Source: Oscillospiraceae bacterium
GTDB lineage: Bacteria > Bacillota > Clostridia > Oscillospirales > Acutalibacteraceae
Reading direction: 5' to 3'
DNA length: 11,665 nucleotides
NCBI GenBank assembly: GCA_031273775.1
Contig: JAISRF010000167.1
Coordinates: 1-11,665, forward strand
The notes beneath the pieces are model-generated. The model saw only the letters and a program-made list of their open reading frames with translations. It did no database searches and was not told the DNA's origin. Both the position numbers and the translations under genes were made by a program. Shown piece after piece: positions 1-7,185 of the stretch (positions are counted from its first letter, which is position 1; each line of letters opens with the position of its first letter).

Positions 1-2
1 AG

Positions 3-560
3 GCACGAGACGAAATAAAGGGCGGGCGGATTGATTTTGTGCTCTCAAGCACTCCCGGGGCGTTCGCCTTGGAGCGCGCGCGGGGAGCCGGGATTGAAAC
101 CGGGGTTTTGGAACCGGGCGCTTTTTCTTCCCGCCGGGAATTTACCCGGAGCCTTGTCAGCCTTCTTAAAGAGCGCGACATAGGGCTGGTGGTGCTGGCC
201 GGATTTATGTTTGTGTTAACGGAAGAGTTTGCCACCCAGTTCGCGAACCGCGCCATAAACGTACACCCAGCGCTGATTCCCGCTTTTTGTGGAGACGGCT
301 TTTACGGGCTTAGGGTTCACCGGGCGGCGCTCCGGAAGGGTGTAAAGGTGTCCGGCGCGACGGTACATTTTGTCACCGGGGTGACGGACGGCGGCCCGAT
401 TATTTTGCAGAAGGCTCTGCCCGTTTTGGAGGACGACACGCCGGAACGGTTGCAGGCTCGCGTTATGACCCAGGCCGAACAGGAGCTTTTACCGCGGGCT
501 GTTTCGCTGTTTTGCGAAGGGCGGCTGACGGTGAAAGACGGAAGAGTTGTTGTAAATTGA
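3..560 (+). CDS. purN: Phosphoribosylglycinamide formyltransferase, 5' end cut by the window
   Basis: PurN transfers a formyl group from 10-formyltetrahydrofolate to GAR, the third step of de novo purine synthesis, in the cytosol. The frame is open to the window edge and shows family blocks in order: a segment reading DFVLSSTPGAFALERARGAGI, then VVLAGFMFVL, then INVHPALIPAF with the catalytic Asn and His, then the GATVHFV strand, then TDGGPIILQ with the catalytic Asp. The C-terminus is complete (stop 558-560). About 20-25 N-terminal residues, including the phosphate-binding loop, lie outside the window. The GTG at 39 falls inside the conserved fold and is not a start. The sortase-like gene starts 24 bases downstream on the same strand, so co-transcription is possible, although the products have no obvious functional link. 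Confidence 0.95.
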   Translation, partial: ARDEIKGGRIDFVLSSTPGAFALERARGAGIETGVLEPGAFSSRREFTRSLVSLLKERDIGLVVLAGFMFVLTEEFATQFANRAINVHPALIPAFCGDGFYGLRVHRAALRKGVKVSGATVHFVTGVTDGGPIILQKALPVLEDDTPERLQARVMTQAEQELLPRAVSLFCEGRLTVKDGRVVVN

Positions 561-571
561 CAGTAAAAAAA

Positions 572-584
572 GGTGATGTTCACC
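572..584 (+). promoter_or_regulatory. Ribosome binding site inside a small hairpin
   Basis: AGGTGAT (571-577) matches the 16S anti-Shine-Dalgarno sequence and lies 7 bases before ATG 585, which fixes that codon as the start over GTG 573 and ATG 576. GGTGA (572-576) can pair with TCACC (580-584) across a 3-base loop, so the site could be partly masked. The pairing is seen in the sequence; an effect on translation is inference. Confidence 0.4.
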
Positions 585-1787
585 ATGAAGCTTGAGCTTA
601 TTTATTATTCCGCCGCGCAGTCGCCCGCGCTTGAAGCGCGGCTTACCGTACTGGGCGACCTGACCGCCATCACCCTGACCGACAGCCGGAAAAGTCTGCT
701 CCGGGCGCTGTCCTGGGCCGTTGAGCGGAGTGACGCGGTGGTGGTGGCGGGCGAACTGTCCGGTAACGCGGGTCTGCTTGCCACCGTATCCAACGCGGTG
801 GAGATTCCGCTTTCTCTGCCGGCGGTCGGGGAACTTTTGCCGCAGGGTTCGTTTCCCTTTGTGCTGGAAGGGAAAGTGCAAGGCTGTGCGTTGGAAAGCG
901 ATGGTCAAGCCATTTTGCTGCTGTCCGGTGACCCGGAGTTTTTAAGCCGCACTTTGGAATCATACGCCGTGCCGTGGCTCAGAAAAAAATATCCGCTCTC
1001 CCCTGTTACATATACGCCGGTTTCACCCGATTCCTTCACACCGCCAAAACCCATTTCCCCCGCGCGCGCCGCTCTGGCCGAGCTCTCGGAAAAGAACGGC
1101 GGAGATCAAGCCGCTCTTGCCCCCAAACAGGCGCTTTGGGAACGCCGTCCGGGTTTAAACGGCGACAGGATGGACGATCTGTTTGATGATTTATTTGAGG
1201 AACTGCCGCCCCCTCCCCGCCGTAGGGTTCCGCTTGTCATCGGCGTTTTGGTCGGTCTGGCGGTTTTGGCGGCGCTTGTATTATTTCTGGTTGTCTATCT
1301 GCCCCGCGCTGGCACAAATCAATATGACGCCCTGCGCAAAACTTACCGCGAAGGCGGCCACGAGGCGCTTCTTGCAAAAAACCCCGATTACGCCGGATGG
1401 CTGACCGTAGACGGTACAACCATTGACTTCCCCGTAACCCTTTCCGCATCCCGGAGTGAAGGGTTTTACCAAAACCACCTGTTCACCGGTTCACGCGCTT
1501 TTGGCGGCGCGGCGTATGTGCCCGCGGACTACTCCGGAGCGTCCGCCAACATGCCCGTTACCGCCAGCCCCGCGCTGTTTTCCGGTCTTGAACAATATTT
1601 GATTTTGGATTTTTACCGCCGGCATCCGCTGGTATTTTTTGATATCCCGGCATCCGGCTCGGCTGTGTATAAAATTATCGCCGTGACGCTGACGGACGGT
1701 GACCGGCCCACCGGTATTGACCCGTTGGAATCTTTTGACCCCGCCCAAACCTCTTTTTCAGACACGGAAACCGTTAGCTTTTTTTAA
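585..1787 (+). CDS. Membrane-anchored sortase B-like protein with CinA/MoCF-like N-domain (5' part of a frameshifted gene)
   Basis: This 400-residue part has three segments. Residues 1-136 resemble the MoCF fold of CinA-type proteins: AVVVAGELSG sits where the TGGLGPT loop is expected, and ILLLSGDPEFLSRTLESYAV followed by PWLRKKY resembles the LPGVPSEM helix. The key CinA residues are not conserved. Residues 140-214 are a Pro-rich, then acidic, linker. Residues 215-239 form one membrane segment preceded by PRRR, placing the N-domain in the cytosol. From residue 243 an extracellular class B sortase pattern runs (NPDYAGWLTVDGTTIDFPV, FYQNHLF, LILDFYRRHP, YKIIAVTL). The usual YGHN block with the catalytic His reads MPVTASPALF, so the His appears lost. 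The frame stops at TAA 1785-1787 directly after a T7 run, inside the sortase domain, and the rest of the domain continues in the -1 frame. The start is set by the SD at 571-577. Confidence 0.75.
   Translation: MKLELIYYSAAQSPALEARLTVLGDLTAITLTDSRKSLLRALSWAVERSDAVVVAGELSGNAGLLATVSNAVEIPLSLPAVGELLPQGSFPFVLEGKVQGCALESDGQAILLLSGDPEFLSRTLESYAVPWLRKKYPLSPVTYTPVSPDSFTPPKPISPARAALAELSEKNGGDQAALAPKQALWERRPGLNGDRMDDLFDDLFEELPPPPRRRVPLVIGVLVGLAVLAALVLFLVVYLPRAGTNQYDALRKTYREGGHEALLAKNPDYAGWLTVDGTTIDFPVTLSASRSEGFYQNHLFTGSRAFGGAAYVPADYSGASANMPVTASPALFSGLEQYLILDFYRRHPLVFFDIPASGSAVYKIIAVTLTDGDRPTGIDPLESFDPAQTSFSDTETVSFF
1779..1787 (+). other. Frameshift site at a T7 run next to a stop codon
   Basis: Zero-frame codons here read AGC TTT TTT TAA, with seven T at 1779-1785. 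Upstream coding is in the frame of ATG 585. Sortase sequence continues without a gap in the -1 frame as ...SFF, then LTGAFARSVISTDVEV. One extra T would restore a single 848-residue frame. Possible causes are a homopolymer error in the assembly, a real inactivating mutation, polymerase slippage on the T run, or ribosomal slippage on TTT next to a stop. The sequence alone does not separate these. An error or mutation is simplest. Confidence 0.8.
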
Positions 1788-3130
1788 CGGGTGCCTTTGC
1801 CCGTTCGGTCATTTCCACCGACGTAGAGGTCAATTCCGAGGATGAATTTCTTACTCTGATTACCACGTATTCTCAAAACGCCAAACTGCGTCTTTCCGTA
1901 ATTGCGCGCAAGGTTCGCCCCTTTGAGAGCGTTGAGGTCAATACACAAAATGCGGGTTCCAATTCCAACGCCGTCTATCCCGCCGCGTATTACAGTCAAA
2001 ACGGGATTACGCCGCCTGCCAAAGCCGATGTTCAAACTTTGATTGACGGCTTCACAGCTCGGTTTCTGGCCGCCGGTAAAGGCGATTATGATTTGATTCA
2101 GATTACCGAACGTGCCGATTCAGCGCTTCCCCCGGCGGAAGTGCCGCCTGAGGTTCCCGCGGCTGAGCCGGTCGCTTTGACCTCCGCCTCTTCCGCGCCA
2201 AGCGCCCCCGGCGCCCGATCGTCCAAAACATCCGCCGCTGATAGCGCAGCGTCAAAATCAACCGCTGCCGGCTCCGCCCCTCCGGTCACAACGGCGCCCG
2301 AACCGGTCGCGCCCCCGCCCGCAGGCAAATTAGGCATTACCTTCAAGATTAAAAACAGTCTCACCGGCGCAGTGGTAGAGGGTGACGCCGCCAGTTTGGT
2401 CGCCATGGCCGTAGAGGCGGAGGTGGGGAACCGCTTTCAGCCGGAATCCATGAAAGCGCAGGCAGTCGCGGCGTACACCCTTTTCCTGTACTACAACGCC
2501 CACAACGGCGCTGTGCCTTCCGCGCCTATGATAGCCGCCTCATCAAAAGCAATCGCCGCCACCGAGGCTGTGCTTGGTCAGACCATTACCCAAAACGGCA
2601 AGCTAATCAACGCCAATTACTGTGACATGTCGGCGGGCAAAACCGCAGACGGCGGAGAGGTATGGGAAGGCGGCGGCTATTACCCTTACCTGAAAAGCGT
2701 GGATGATCCCGTGCAAAGCGTACCCGGGTTTGCCAGCGAACAGACATTCTCCGCCGCGGACACGGCCAATTGGGTGCGTGAAACTTACCAGGTGGAATTG
2801 TCGGGCTTAGACCGCACGTTGTGGTTCCGGCCGCAATATGACGCGAACAATCTTTACGCCAAAAATGTGGTCATAGGCGGGGCAAAAGAAGTGCTGGGTC
2901 TGCGGATTCGCGACACGCTTTTTTCCTCTGCCCGCGTGGGGAGCAACACGCTCCGCTCCCACGCCTTCACCATTGCTTATTCCCCCGCCAGGGATGCCTT
3001 TGTATTTTCCTGCAAGGGCTACGGACACGGGGTGGGTCTCAGCCAGCAGGGAGCCGACGTATACGCCAGACAGGGCTACGATTACCGGTGGATACTGCGG
3101 CATTATTACACCAACGTGAATGTTGGTTGA
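1784..3130 (+). CDS. End of the sortase B-like domain plus SpoIID/LytB domain (3' part of a frameshifted gene)
   Basis: Read from the slippage point, this part adds 448 residues. In restored numbering, residues 401-447 finish the sortase fold: EFLTLITTYS aligns with the TLSTC block, putting Thr where the catalytic Cys should be, and LRLSVIARKVR follows as the last strand. Residues 448-580 form an Ala/Pro/Ser/Thr-rich linker. From about 582 a SpoIID domain runs to the end. It shows VEAEVGNRF with the likely catalytic Glu (about 613), ESMKAQAVAAYT, the SAGKTADGGEVW strand, PYLKSVDDP, GHGVGLSQQGADVYARQGY and a closing WILRHYY. SpoIID proteins cleave denuded peptidoglycan glycan strands during spore engulfment, and relatives (LytB) stimulate amidases. 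If expressed alone, TTG 2039 is the only nearby start and it has no good SD, so a fusion is favoured. Confidence 0.8.
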   Translation, partial: LTGAFARSVISTDVEVNSEDEFLTLITTYSQNAKLRLSVIARKVRPFESVEVNTQNAGSNSNAVYPAAYYSQNGITPPAKADVQTLIDGFTARFLAAGKGDYDLIQITERADSALPPAEVPPEVPAAEPVALTSASSAPSAPGARSSKTSAADSAASKSTAAGSAPPVTTAPEPVAPPPAGKLGITFKIKNSLTGAVVEGDAASLVAMAVEAEVGNRFQPESMKAQAVAAYTLFLYYNAHNGAVPSAPMIAASSKAIAATEAVLGQTITQNGKLINANYCDMSAGKTADGGEVWEGGGYYPYLKSVDDPVQSVPGFASEQTFSAADTANWVRETYQVELSGLDRTLWFRPQYDANNLYAKNVVIGGAKEVLGLRIRDTLFSSARVGSNTLRSHAFTIAYSPARDAFVFSCKGYGHGVGLSQQGADVYARQGYDYRWILRHYYTNVNVG

Positions 3131-3147
3131 TTTTAAACATACCGGGA

Positions 3148-3169
3148 AACGCGAAGCGTTAGATTTTTT
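3148..3169 (+). terminator. Weak rho-independent terminator after the SpoIID gene
   Basis: AACGC-GAA-GCGTT (3148-3160) is followed by AGA and six T (3164-3169), 18 bases after the stop at 3130. The stem is only five pairs, so it may be inefficient. Confidence 0.5.
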
Positions 3170-3275
3170 ATGACTTGACATGGGGGTGTTTTTTTCTTTG
3201 CCAGCTTTACATAATCCGTGACCATAATGCAAAATTATGACCACTCTAAAAAGAAAAATCCGCGAATTAAAGCCG

Positions 3276-3305
3276 TTCTCAACATTTTCAACAGAGTTTT
3301 CAACA
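3276..3305 (+). repeat. Three DnaA-box-like 9-mers
   Basis: TTCTCAACA (3276-3284), TTTTCAACA (3285-3293) and TTTTCAACA (3297-3305) follow each other with spacings of 0 and 3 bases. They resemble degenerate DnaA boxes (consensus TTATCCACA). No dnaA, dnaN or other origin gene is present, so origin function is not claimed. Confidence 0.35.
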
Positions 3306-3389
3306 CAATTATGTTAACGAAAAATCAGCCAAAAAGGTGGGGCGATTTCAAGTAAATTGAGACATGCCCCGCGAAAGACTGCCGGTTGT

Positions 3390-3404
3390 TTGTCAACTGT
3401 CAAC
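3390..3404. repeat. Copy 1 of a 15-base repeat
   Basis: TTGTCAACTGTCAAC is identical to 4521-4535. On the - strand it reads as a tandem GTTGACA heptamer just downstream of the M15 gene's stop codon. Confidence 0.7.
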
Positions 3405-3405
3405 C

Positions 3406-3421
3406 GCGCTCCGCAGAGCGC
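3406..3421 (-). terminator. Hairpin directly after the M15 gene
   Basis: GCGCTC (3406-3411) pairs perfectly with GAGCGC (3416-3421) across four bases. It begins one base after the stop codon of the - strand gene. There is no T tract, so it may protect the mRNA 3' end or form part of a terminator rather than end transcription alone. Confidence 0.35.
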
Positions 3422-3422
3422 T

Positions 3423-4109
3423 TCAATCCGACGGCTCGCCGTACCCCGCCACCGGATCGTCTCCCACTGCGTCGTTGGTCAGTGCCGTCCATGTGGCACA
3501 GCCAACAATACCATCGGCGGCTAGCCCTCGGCTCCTTTGGTACGCCTTGACCGCGTTGGTCGTACCATTGCCGAATATGCCGTCTATCCCGCCGGTGGAA
3601 TAACCCAAAAAGTTCAGGCAATCCTGACAAATGAGCACATATGTACTCACGCTTCCGGATTTGACAACCGGGTACCCCGCGGAACAGGCAGGCGTCCCGA
3701 ACCGCTTGTCAAAATGCACCCACGTCGGGCTGATGGAAACCGGTTCAACGTATGTCCAAAGCCCGGAATTCACTGCCAGGCTCCGCATACTTGCGCGTTG
3801 GGTATTGTTCAAATTCTGCGCCACATCAAACGACACGCCGGCGTAATGCTGCGACTGTGGGCTGTGCCCGCCCTCATACGGGCGCTTGAACGCGTAGCCA
3901 ACGTAAATGGAACTGCCCCAAAGCTTGCGGAAACTGTTCCAGGACTGCATGGCGCGCTTGGTCGTCCACAACAGGCTACTCCGGCTTGACCCCCTGAATT
4001 CCCGCACCAGAAGCGTGTTTCCGGTGTTGTACGGCATGGCCTCCCATTCCTCGCGGTAATAGGTTTCCATGCGGTCTTCATCATTGTTGAACACTTTAAT
4101 TGTGGCCAT
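3423..4109 (-). CDS. M15-type zinc peptidase with C-terminal peptidoglycan-binding domain
   Basis: The protein has 228 residues. The first 140 show a D-Ala-D-Ala carboxypeptidase/endopeptidase-type (M15) pattern: SQHYAGVSFD carries zinc ligands His88 and Asp95, and TWVHFD carries His132. Residues 148-210 form a PG_binding_1 domain (YVLICQDCLNFLGY, GIDGIFGNGTTNAVKAYQ, GLAADGIVGCATW). The product probably binds cell wall and cuts peptide cross-links. No signal peptide or membrane segment is visible, as in phage endolysins and some mother-cell-made spore proteins, so its route to the wall is unclear. ATG 4109 is chosen because AAGGAG lies about 10 bases upstream. TTG 4118 would sit almost against that site. 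It lies 105 bases after the RHH gene on the same strand. Confidence 0.85.
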   Translation of the reverse strand: MATIKVFNNDEDRMETYYREEWEAMPYNTGNTLLVREFRGSSRSSLLWTTKRAMQSWNSFRKLWGSSIYVGYAFKRPYEGGHSPQSQHYAGVSFDVAQNLNNTQRASMRSLAVNSGLWTYVEPVSISPTWVHFDKRFGTPACSAGYPVVKSGSVSTYVLICQDCLNFLGYSTGGIDGIFGNGTTNAVKAYQRSRGLAADGIVGCATWTALTNDAVGDDPVAGYGEPSD

Positions 4110-4186
4110 TTTCTTCAAACTCCTTTTTCACAGATTATGAGAAAAAGGTAGCTTTTGTTACAGGCAACCACCGAAACGCGCTCGAA

Positions 4187-4207
4187 ACCGGGGTTCCGGT
4201 GGCCACC
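4187..4207. repeat. Overlapping inverted repeats between the RHH and M15 genes
   Basis: ACCGG-GGTT-CCGGT (4187-4200) overlaps the 10-base palindrome GGTGGCCACC (4198-4207). They follow the RHH stop by 7 bases on the - strand. They may act as a weak RNA 3' structure or as a protein site. No T tract follows. Confidence 0.3.
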
Positions 4208-4214
4208 TACGACG

Positions 4215-4376
4215 TCACAACTTGATTTTGCCGTGTTTGGCTTCGTATTCCTCTACGCACTTTTTAATCAGAGCTATAATCTGACCATTCGCGGAGCGAT
4301 CTTCATAGTCGGAAACCACATGGATTTTATCAAGCAACTCATTATCAATTCGAATGGATAAACTTTTAACAGACAT
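4215..4376 (-). CDS. Small ribbon-helix-helix (Arc/CopG-like) DNA-binding protein
   Basis: The 53-residue protein begins MSVKSLSIRIDNELLDKI, the typical beta strand and first helix of ribbon-helix-helix repressors. A second helix follows (SANGQIIALIKKCVEEYEAK). Such proteins bind DNA as dimers through the paired strands and often repress their own promoter. ATG 4376 is preceded by GGGGGGT at a spacing of about 6. An upstream in-frame ATG at 4409 lacks a comparable site and would add a tail unlike the family. No toxin gene of usual type is adjacent, so an antitoxin role is not supported. The target is unknown. Confidence 0.75.
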   Translation of the reverse strand: MSVKSLSIRIDNELLDKIHVVSDYEDRSANGQIIALIKKCVEEYEAKHGKIKL

Positions 4377-4407
4377 AATAACCCCCCACGGCGCATAACA
4401 CATGTTC

Positions 4408-4437
4408 AATATATCACATATCCGAATATATTTTAAC
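4408..4437 (-). promoter_or_regulatory. Putative promoter and operator of the RHH gene
   Basis: On the - strand TTAAAA, 17 bases, then TATATT forms a plausible promoter. The inverted repeat AATATAT/ATATATT (4408-4414 and 4426-4432) overlaps the -10 and spacer, a place where an autoregulating RHH dimer could bind. The surrounding DNA is very AT-rich, which raises the chance of coincidence. Confidence 0.3.
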
Positions 4438-4463
4438 CTTATTTTCTTTTTAACAAACTAAAA

Positions 4464-4482
4464 AAAATATAAAATATATTTA
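4464..4482 (-). terminator. Possible AT-only terminator downstream of adhE
   Basis: On the - strand AAATATA-TTT-TATATTT is followed by more T, about 55 bases after the adhE stop. Without G-C pairs the stem is weak. This stretch may instead simply be an AT-rich spacer upstream of the RHH promoter. Confidence 0.25.
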
Positions 4483-4520
4483 AAATATGTCTAAAAAGTG
4501 GGTGGCTAATTGGAATTGAA

Positions 4521-4535
4521 TTGTCAACTGTCAAC
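4521..4535. repeat. Copy 2 of a 15-base repeat
   Basis: TTGTCAACTGTCAAC is identical to 3390-3404. It sits 2 bases beyond the adhE stop codon, the same setting as copy 1 relative to the M15 gene. Confidence 0.7.
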
Positions 4536-4537
4536 GG

Positions 4538-7150
4538 CTAAAACGCCATTTTGTAAATCTCCTCAATCTCCGAAATCAGCGGGTAACGTGGGTTGGCGTT
4601 GGTACATTGGTCGGCGTGGGCGTTTTCTGAAAGCTGCGGTAGCGTCTTTGTAAACTCTTTTTCGTCCACGCCGCACTCCCGGATGCTTTTCGGCATGTCA
4701 AGCACCGCCAAAAGCCGGCGGATTTCCTCGACCAGCGCCCTCACAAGATCCCTTTCCCCGTTCCCGGTCAGCCCCAGGAACCGCGCTAGCTTGGCGTATT
4801 TTTCGGCCGCTGTGAACCGCTCGTACTTCGGGAAGGTTGCAAACTTTGTGGGGGCTTGCGAATTGTACTCAATTATATAAGGCAGCAAAACGGCGTTTGC
4901 CCGCCCGTGGGGGATGTGGAATTCGCCGCCCAGTTTGTGCGCCATGGAATGGTTAAGCCCCAAGAACGCGTTGGTGAACGCCATGCCCGCAATGCAGGAG
5001 GCATTGTGCATTTTCTCCCGCGCCAATTTGTCCAACCCTCCGTTTCGGTAAGACCGCGGCAAATATTCGTGAACCAGGCTCACCGCCTGCAAGGCCAAGC
5101 CGTCAGTGTAGTCGCTGGCCATGACGGAAACGTAGGCCTCAATCGCGTGGGTGAGCACATCCATTCCGGTATCCGCCGTGATGCTTTTGGGCATGGTCGC
5201 CACAAACTGCGGGTCAATAATCGCCACGTCCGGGGTGAGCGAATAGTCCGCCAGCGGATACTTGATATTGCCGTTTTTCCGATCCGTGATGACGGAAAAG
5301 CTGGTGACTTCGCTGCCGGTGCCGCTGGTGGTGGGCACGGCGACAAACTTCGCTTTCTGCCCCAAACGCGGCAGGCTGTACGCCCGTTTGCGGATGTCCA
5401 TAAACTTAATCTTCAGCCCGTCGAAATCGGTTTCCGGGTGCTCGTAAAACAGCCACATGCCTTTAGCGGCATCAATGGCGCTCCCGCCGCCCAGCGCGAT
5501 AATCACATCGGGCCCGAAAAATTCCATAGCCTTGACGCCTCTCATAATCGCTTCGATATCTGGATCGGGCTCCACATCGGAAAAAATTTCACTGTGTACT
5601 GCTTTCTCGCGTTTCCGCAGGTAATACAACGCCTTTTCCACATACCCCAGCTTCACCATGGTGGGGTCGGTCACGATAAACGCCCGCGAAATATCCCGCA
5701 TTTTCTGCAAATATTGAATGGAACCTTCTTCAAAATAAATCTTCGGCGGGATTTTGAACCACTGCATATTCACTTTCCTATGCGCAAGCCGCTTTTTGTT
5801 GATTAAGTTGACCGTGGAAACGTTAGCGGTGGTGGAATTGTGCCCGTAGGAACCGCAGCCTAAGGTCAGCGAGGGTGTATTGGTGTTGTAAATATCGCCG
5901 ATTGCCCCCTGGGACGAGGGCGAGTTGGCAATGCACCGCCCCACGCGCATGGCTTTGCCGTAACCGGCGATCATTTTCTCGTCCCGGCTGTGAATGACCG
6001 CCGAATGCCCTAACCCGCCTAAGGTCAAGGTCTCCTGCGCAAGGCGGAAACCTTCATCGACAGAATCCACCACGTAATAAGCCAGAACGGGGGAGAGTTT
6101 TTCGCGGGAAAGAGGGGTTTCGTTTCCCACTCTCTCCAGCGGCGCGATGAGGATTTTGGTGTTTTCCGGCACGTCAATCCCGGCCATTTGGGCGATGAAG
6201 TTCGCGCTCTTTCCGACGATATTTCCGTTGACGGCGCATTTTTGCGTGTTGATGCAGATTTCCGAAACCTTTGCCGTTTCCTCCGGATTTAAAAAGCGGC
6301 ACCGGTTTTTAGTCATGAAAGCTTCAAAATCGGCGGCCAATTCACGGTCTACAATCACGGCCTGCTCGCTGGCGCAAATCATGCCGTTGTCAAAGGTTTT
6401 CGACAGCATTAAATCGGTACAGGCGCGCTCTAAATCGGCGCTTTTTTCAATGTAACAGGGCACATTGCCGGGTCCCACGCCAAGCGCCGGCTTTCCCGCC
6501 GAGTATGCCGAGGTAACCATGCCGGTGCCGCCGGTCGCCAGAATCAGCGACACGCCTGGGTGGTTCATCAGCGCCGAAGTCGCCTCTACGGAGGGCGTTT
6601 CAATCCACTGTACAACGAATTTGGGCGCGCCCGCCCGGACGGCGGCTTCCAGCAGCACCCTCGCCGATTCCGCCGAACACCTCTGCGCCGAGGGATGAAA
6701 CCCGAAGATGATTGGATTGCGCGCTTTCGCGCAAATCAACGACTTGAACATGGTGGTGGAAGTCGGGTTGGTCACCGGGGTAACGCCCGCAACCACGCCC
6801 ACCGGCTCGGCAATCTCCACATAACCCTCCAGCTCGTTTTGTTCTAAAACCCCGACGGTTTTCAGGTGCTTGATAGAGTGCCAGATATATTCGGTGGCAA
6901 ACATGTTTTTGATGATTTTGTCCTCATAAATGCCGCGCCCGGTTTCCTCCACGGCTAACTTTGCCAGCCGCATGTGATTTTCCAATCCTGCGAGGGACAT
7001 GGCGTGGACAATGCGATCCACCTCTTCCTGTCCGAGAGCCATGTACTCCTCCAACGCTTGCTGTGCGCGCCCTACCAACCCGTCGATTTCCTCCGCGACG
7101 CTTACACTTGATTCGGGGTTCTCGTTTTCGGTTTTCGTTTTCTCCGCCAT
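4538..7150 (-). CDS. adhE: Bifunctional acetaldehyde-CoA/alcohol dehydrogenase
   Basis: AdhE reduces acetyl-CoA to acetaldehyde and then to ethanol with two NADH, regenerating NAD+ in fermentation. The 870 residues match the family's usual length. The N-terminal aldehyde dehydrogenase half holds TPVTNPT, the GVGPGNVP loop and NGMICASEQ with catalytic Cys259. A typical linker (LINKKRLAHRKVNMQWFKIP, about 449-468) leads to the iron-dependent alcohol dehydrogenase half with the GGGSAIDAAK nucleotide loop (about 554-563). Its predicted iron ligands are Asp664, His668, His734 and His748. Both halves look intact. AdhE usually forms filaments (spirosomes). ATG 7150 is chosen because AGGTGG lies about 8 bases upstream. 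An in-frame ATG 39 bases earlier lacks an SD. The small gene upstream ends 35 bases before this start, and a Rex operator lies ahead of that gene. Confidence 0.97.
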   Translation of the reverse strand: MAEKTKTENENPESSVSVAEEIDGLVGRAQQALEEYMALGQEEVDRIVHAMSLAGLENHMRLAKLAVEETGRGIYEDKIIKNMFATEYIWHSIKHLKTVGVLEQNELEGYVEIAEPVGVVAGVTPVTNPTSTTMFKSLICAKARNPIIFGFHPSAQRCSAESARVLLEAAVRAGAPKFVVQWIETPSVEATSALMNHPGVSLILATGGTGMVTSAYSAGKPALGVGPGNVPCYIEKSADLERACTDLMLSKTFDNGMICASEQAVIVDRELAADFEAFMTKNRCRFLNPEETAKVSEICINTQKCAVNGNIVGKSANFIAQMAGIDVPENTKILIAPLERVGNETPLSREKLSPVLAYYVVDSVDEGFRLAQETLTLGGLGHSAVIHSRDEKMIAGYGKAMRVGRCIANSPSSQGAIGDIYNTNTPSLTLGCGSYGHNSTTANVSTVNLINKKRLAHRKVNMQWFKIPPKIYFEEGSIQYLQKMRDISRAFIVTDPTMVKLGYVEKALYYLRKREKAVHSEIFSDVEPDPDIEAIMRGVKAMEFFGPDVIIALGGGSAIDAAKGMWLFYEHPETDFDGLKIKFMDIRKRAYSLPRLGQKAKFVAVPTTSGTGSEVTSFSVITDRKNGNIKYPLADYSLTPDVAIIDPQFVATMPKSITADTGMDVLTHAIEAYVSVMASDYTDGLALQAVSLVHEYLPRSYRNGGLDKLAREKMHNASCIAGMAFTNAFLGLNHSMAHKLGGEFHIPHGRANAVLLPYIIEYNSQAPTKFATFPKYERFTAAEKYAKLARFLGLTGNGERDLVRALVEEIRRLLAVLDMPKSIRECGVDEKEFTKTLPQLSENAHADQCTNANPRYPLISEIEEIYKMAF

Positions 7151-7185
7151 TTTCGTTCCACCTTTCATGATTAATTCATAATTGC

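Larger units (their letters stand above)
3171..3405. other. Convergent intergenic region without a gene
   Basis: I see no coding frame with a credible start on either strand. The stretch holds three DnaA-box-like 9-mers (3276-3305), AT-rich sequence to about 3340, a 5-bp inverted repeat GGGGC/GCCCC around 3339-3377, and one copy of a 15-base repeat (3390-3404). Confidence 0.6.

Noticed and set aside
39..41. GTG as start of purN
   Set aside because: The conserved PurN fold continues upstream to the window edge in the same frame; the gene is cut, not short.
2807..3244. 145-residue - strand frame across the SpoIID 3' end
   Set aside because: It is antisense to the conserved GHGVGLSQQGA region, and no credible family motif is seen.
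3276..3305. Replication origin
   Set aside because: The boxes are degenerate and no dnaA, dnaN, repA or partition gene is present.
4856..5806. 316-residue open frame on the + strand
   Set aside because: It lies wholly antisense to the well-conserved adhE, has no SD, and shows His/Arg/Val-rich composition typical of a GC-rich shadow frame.
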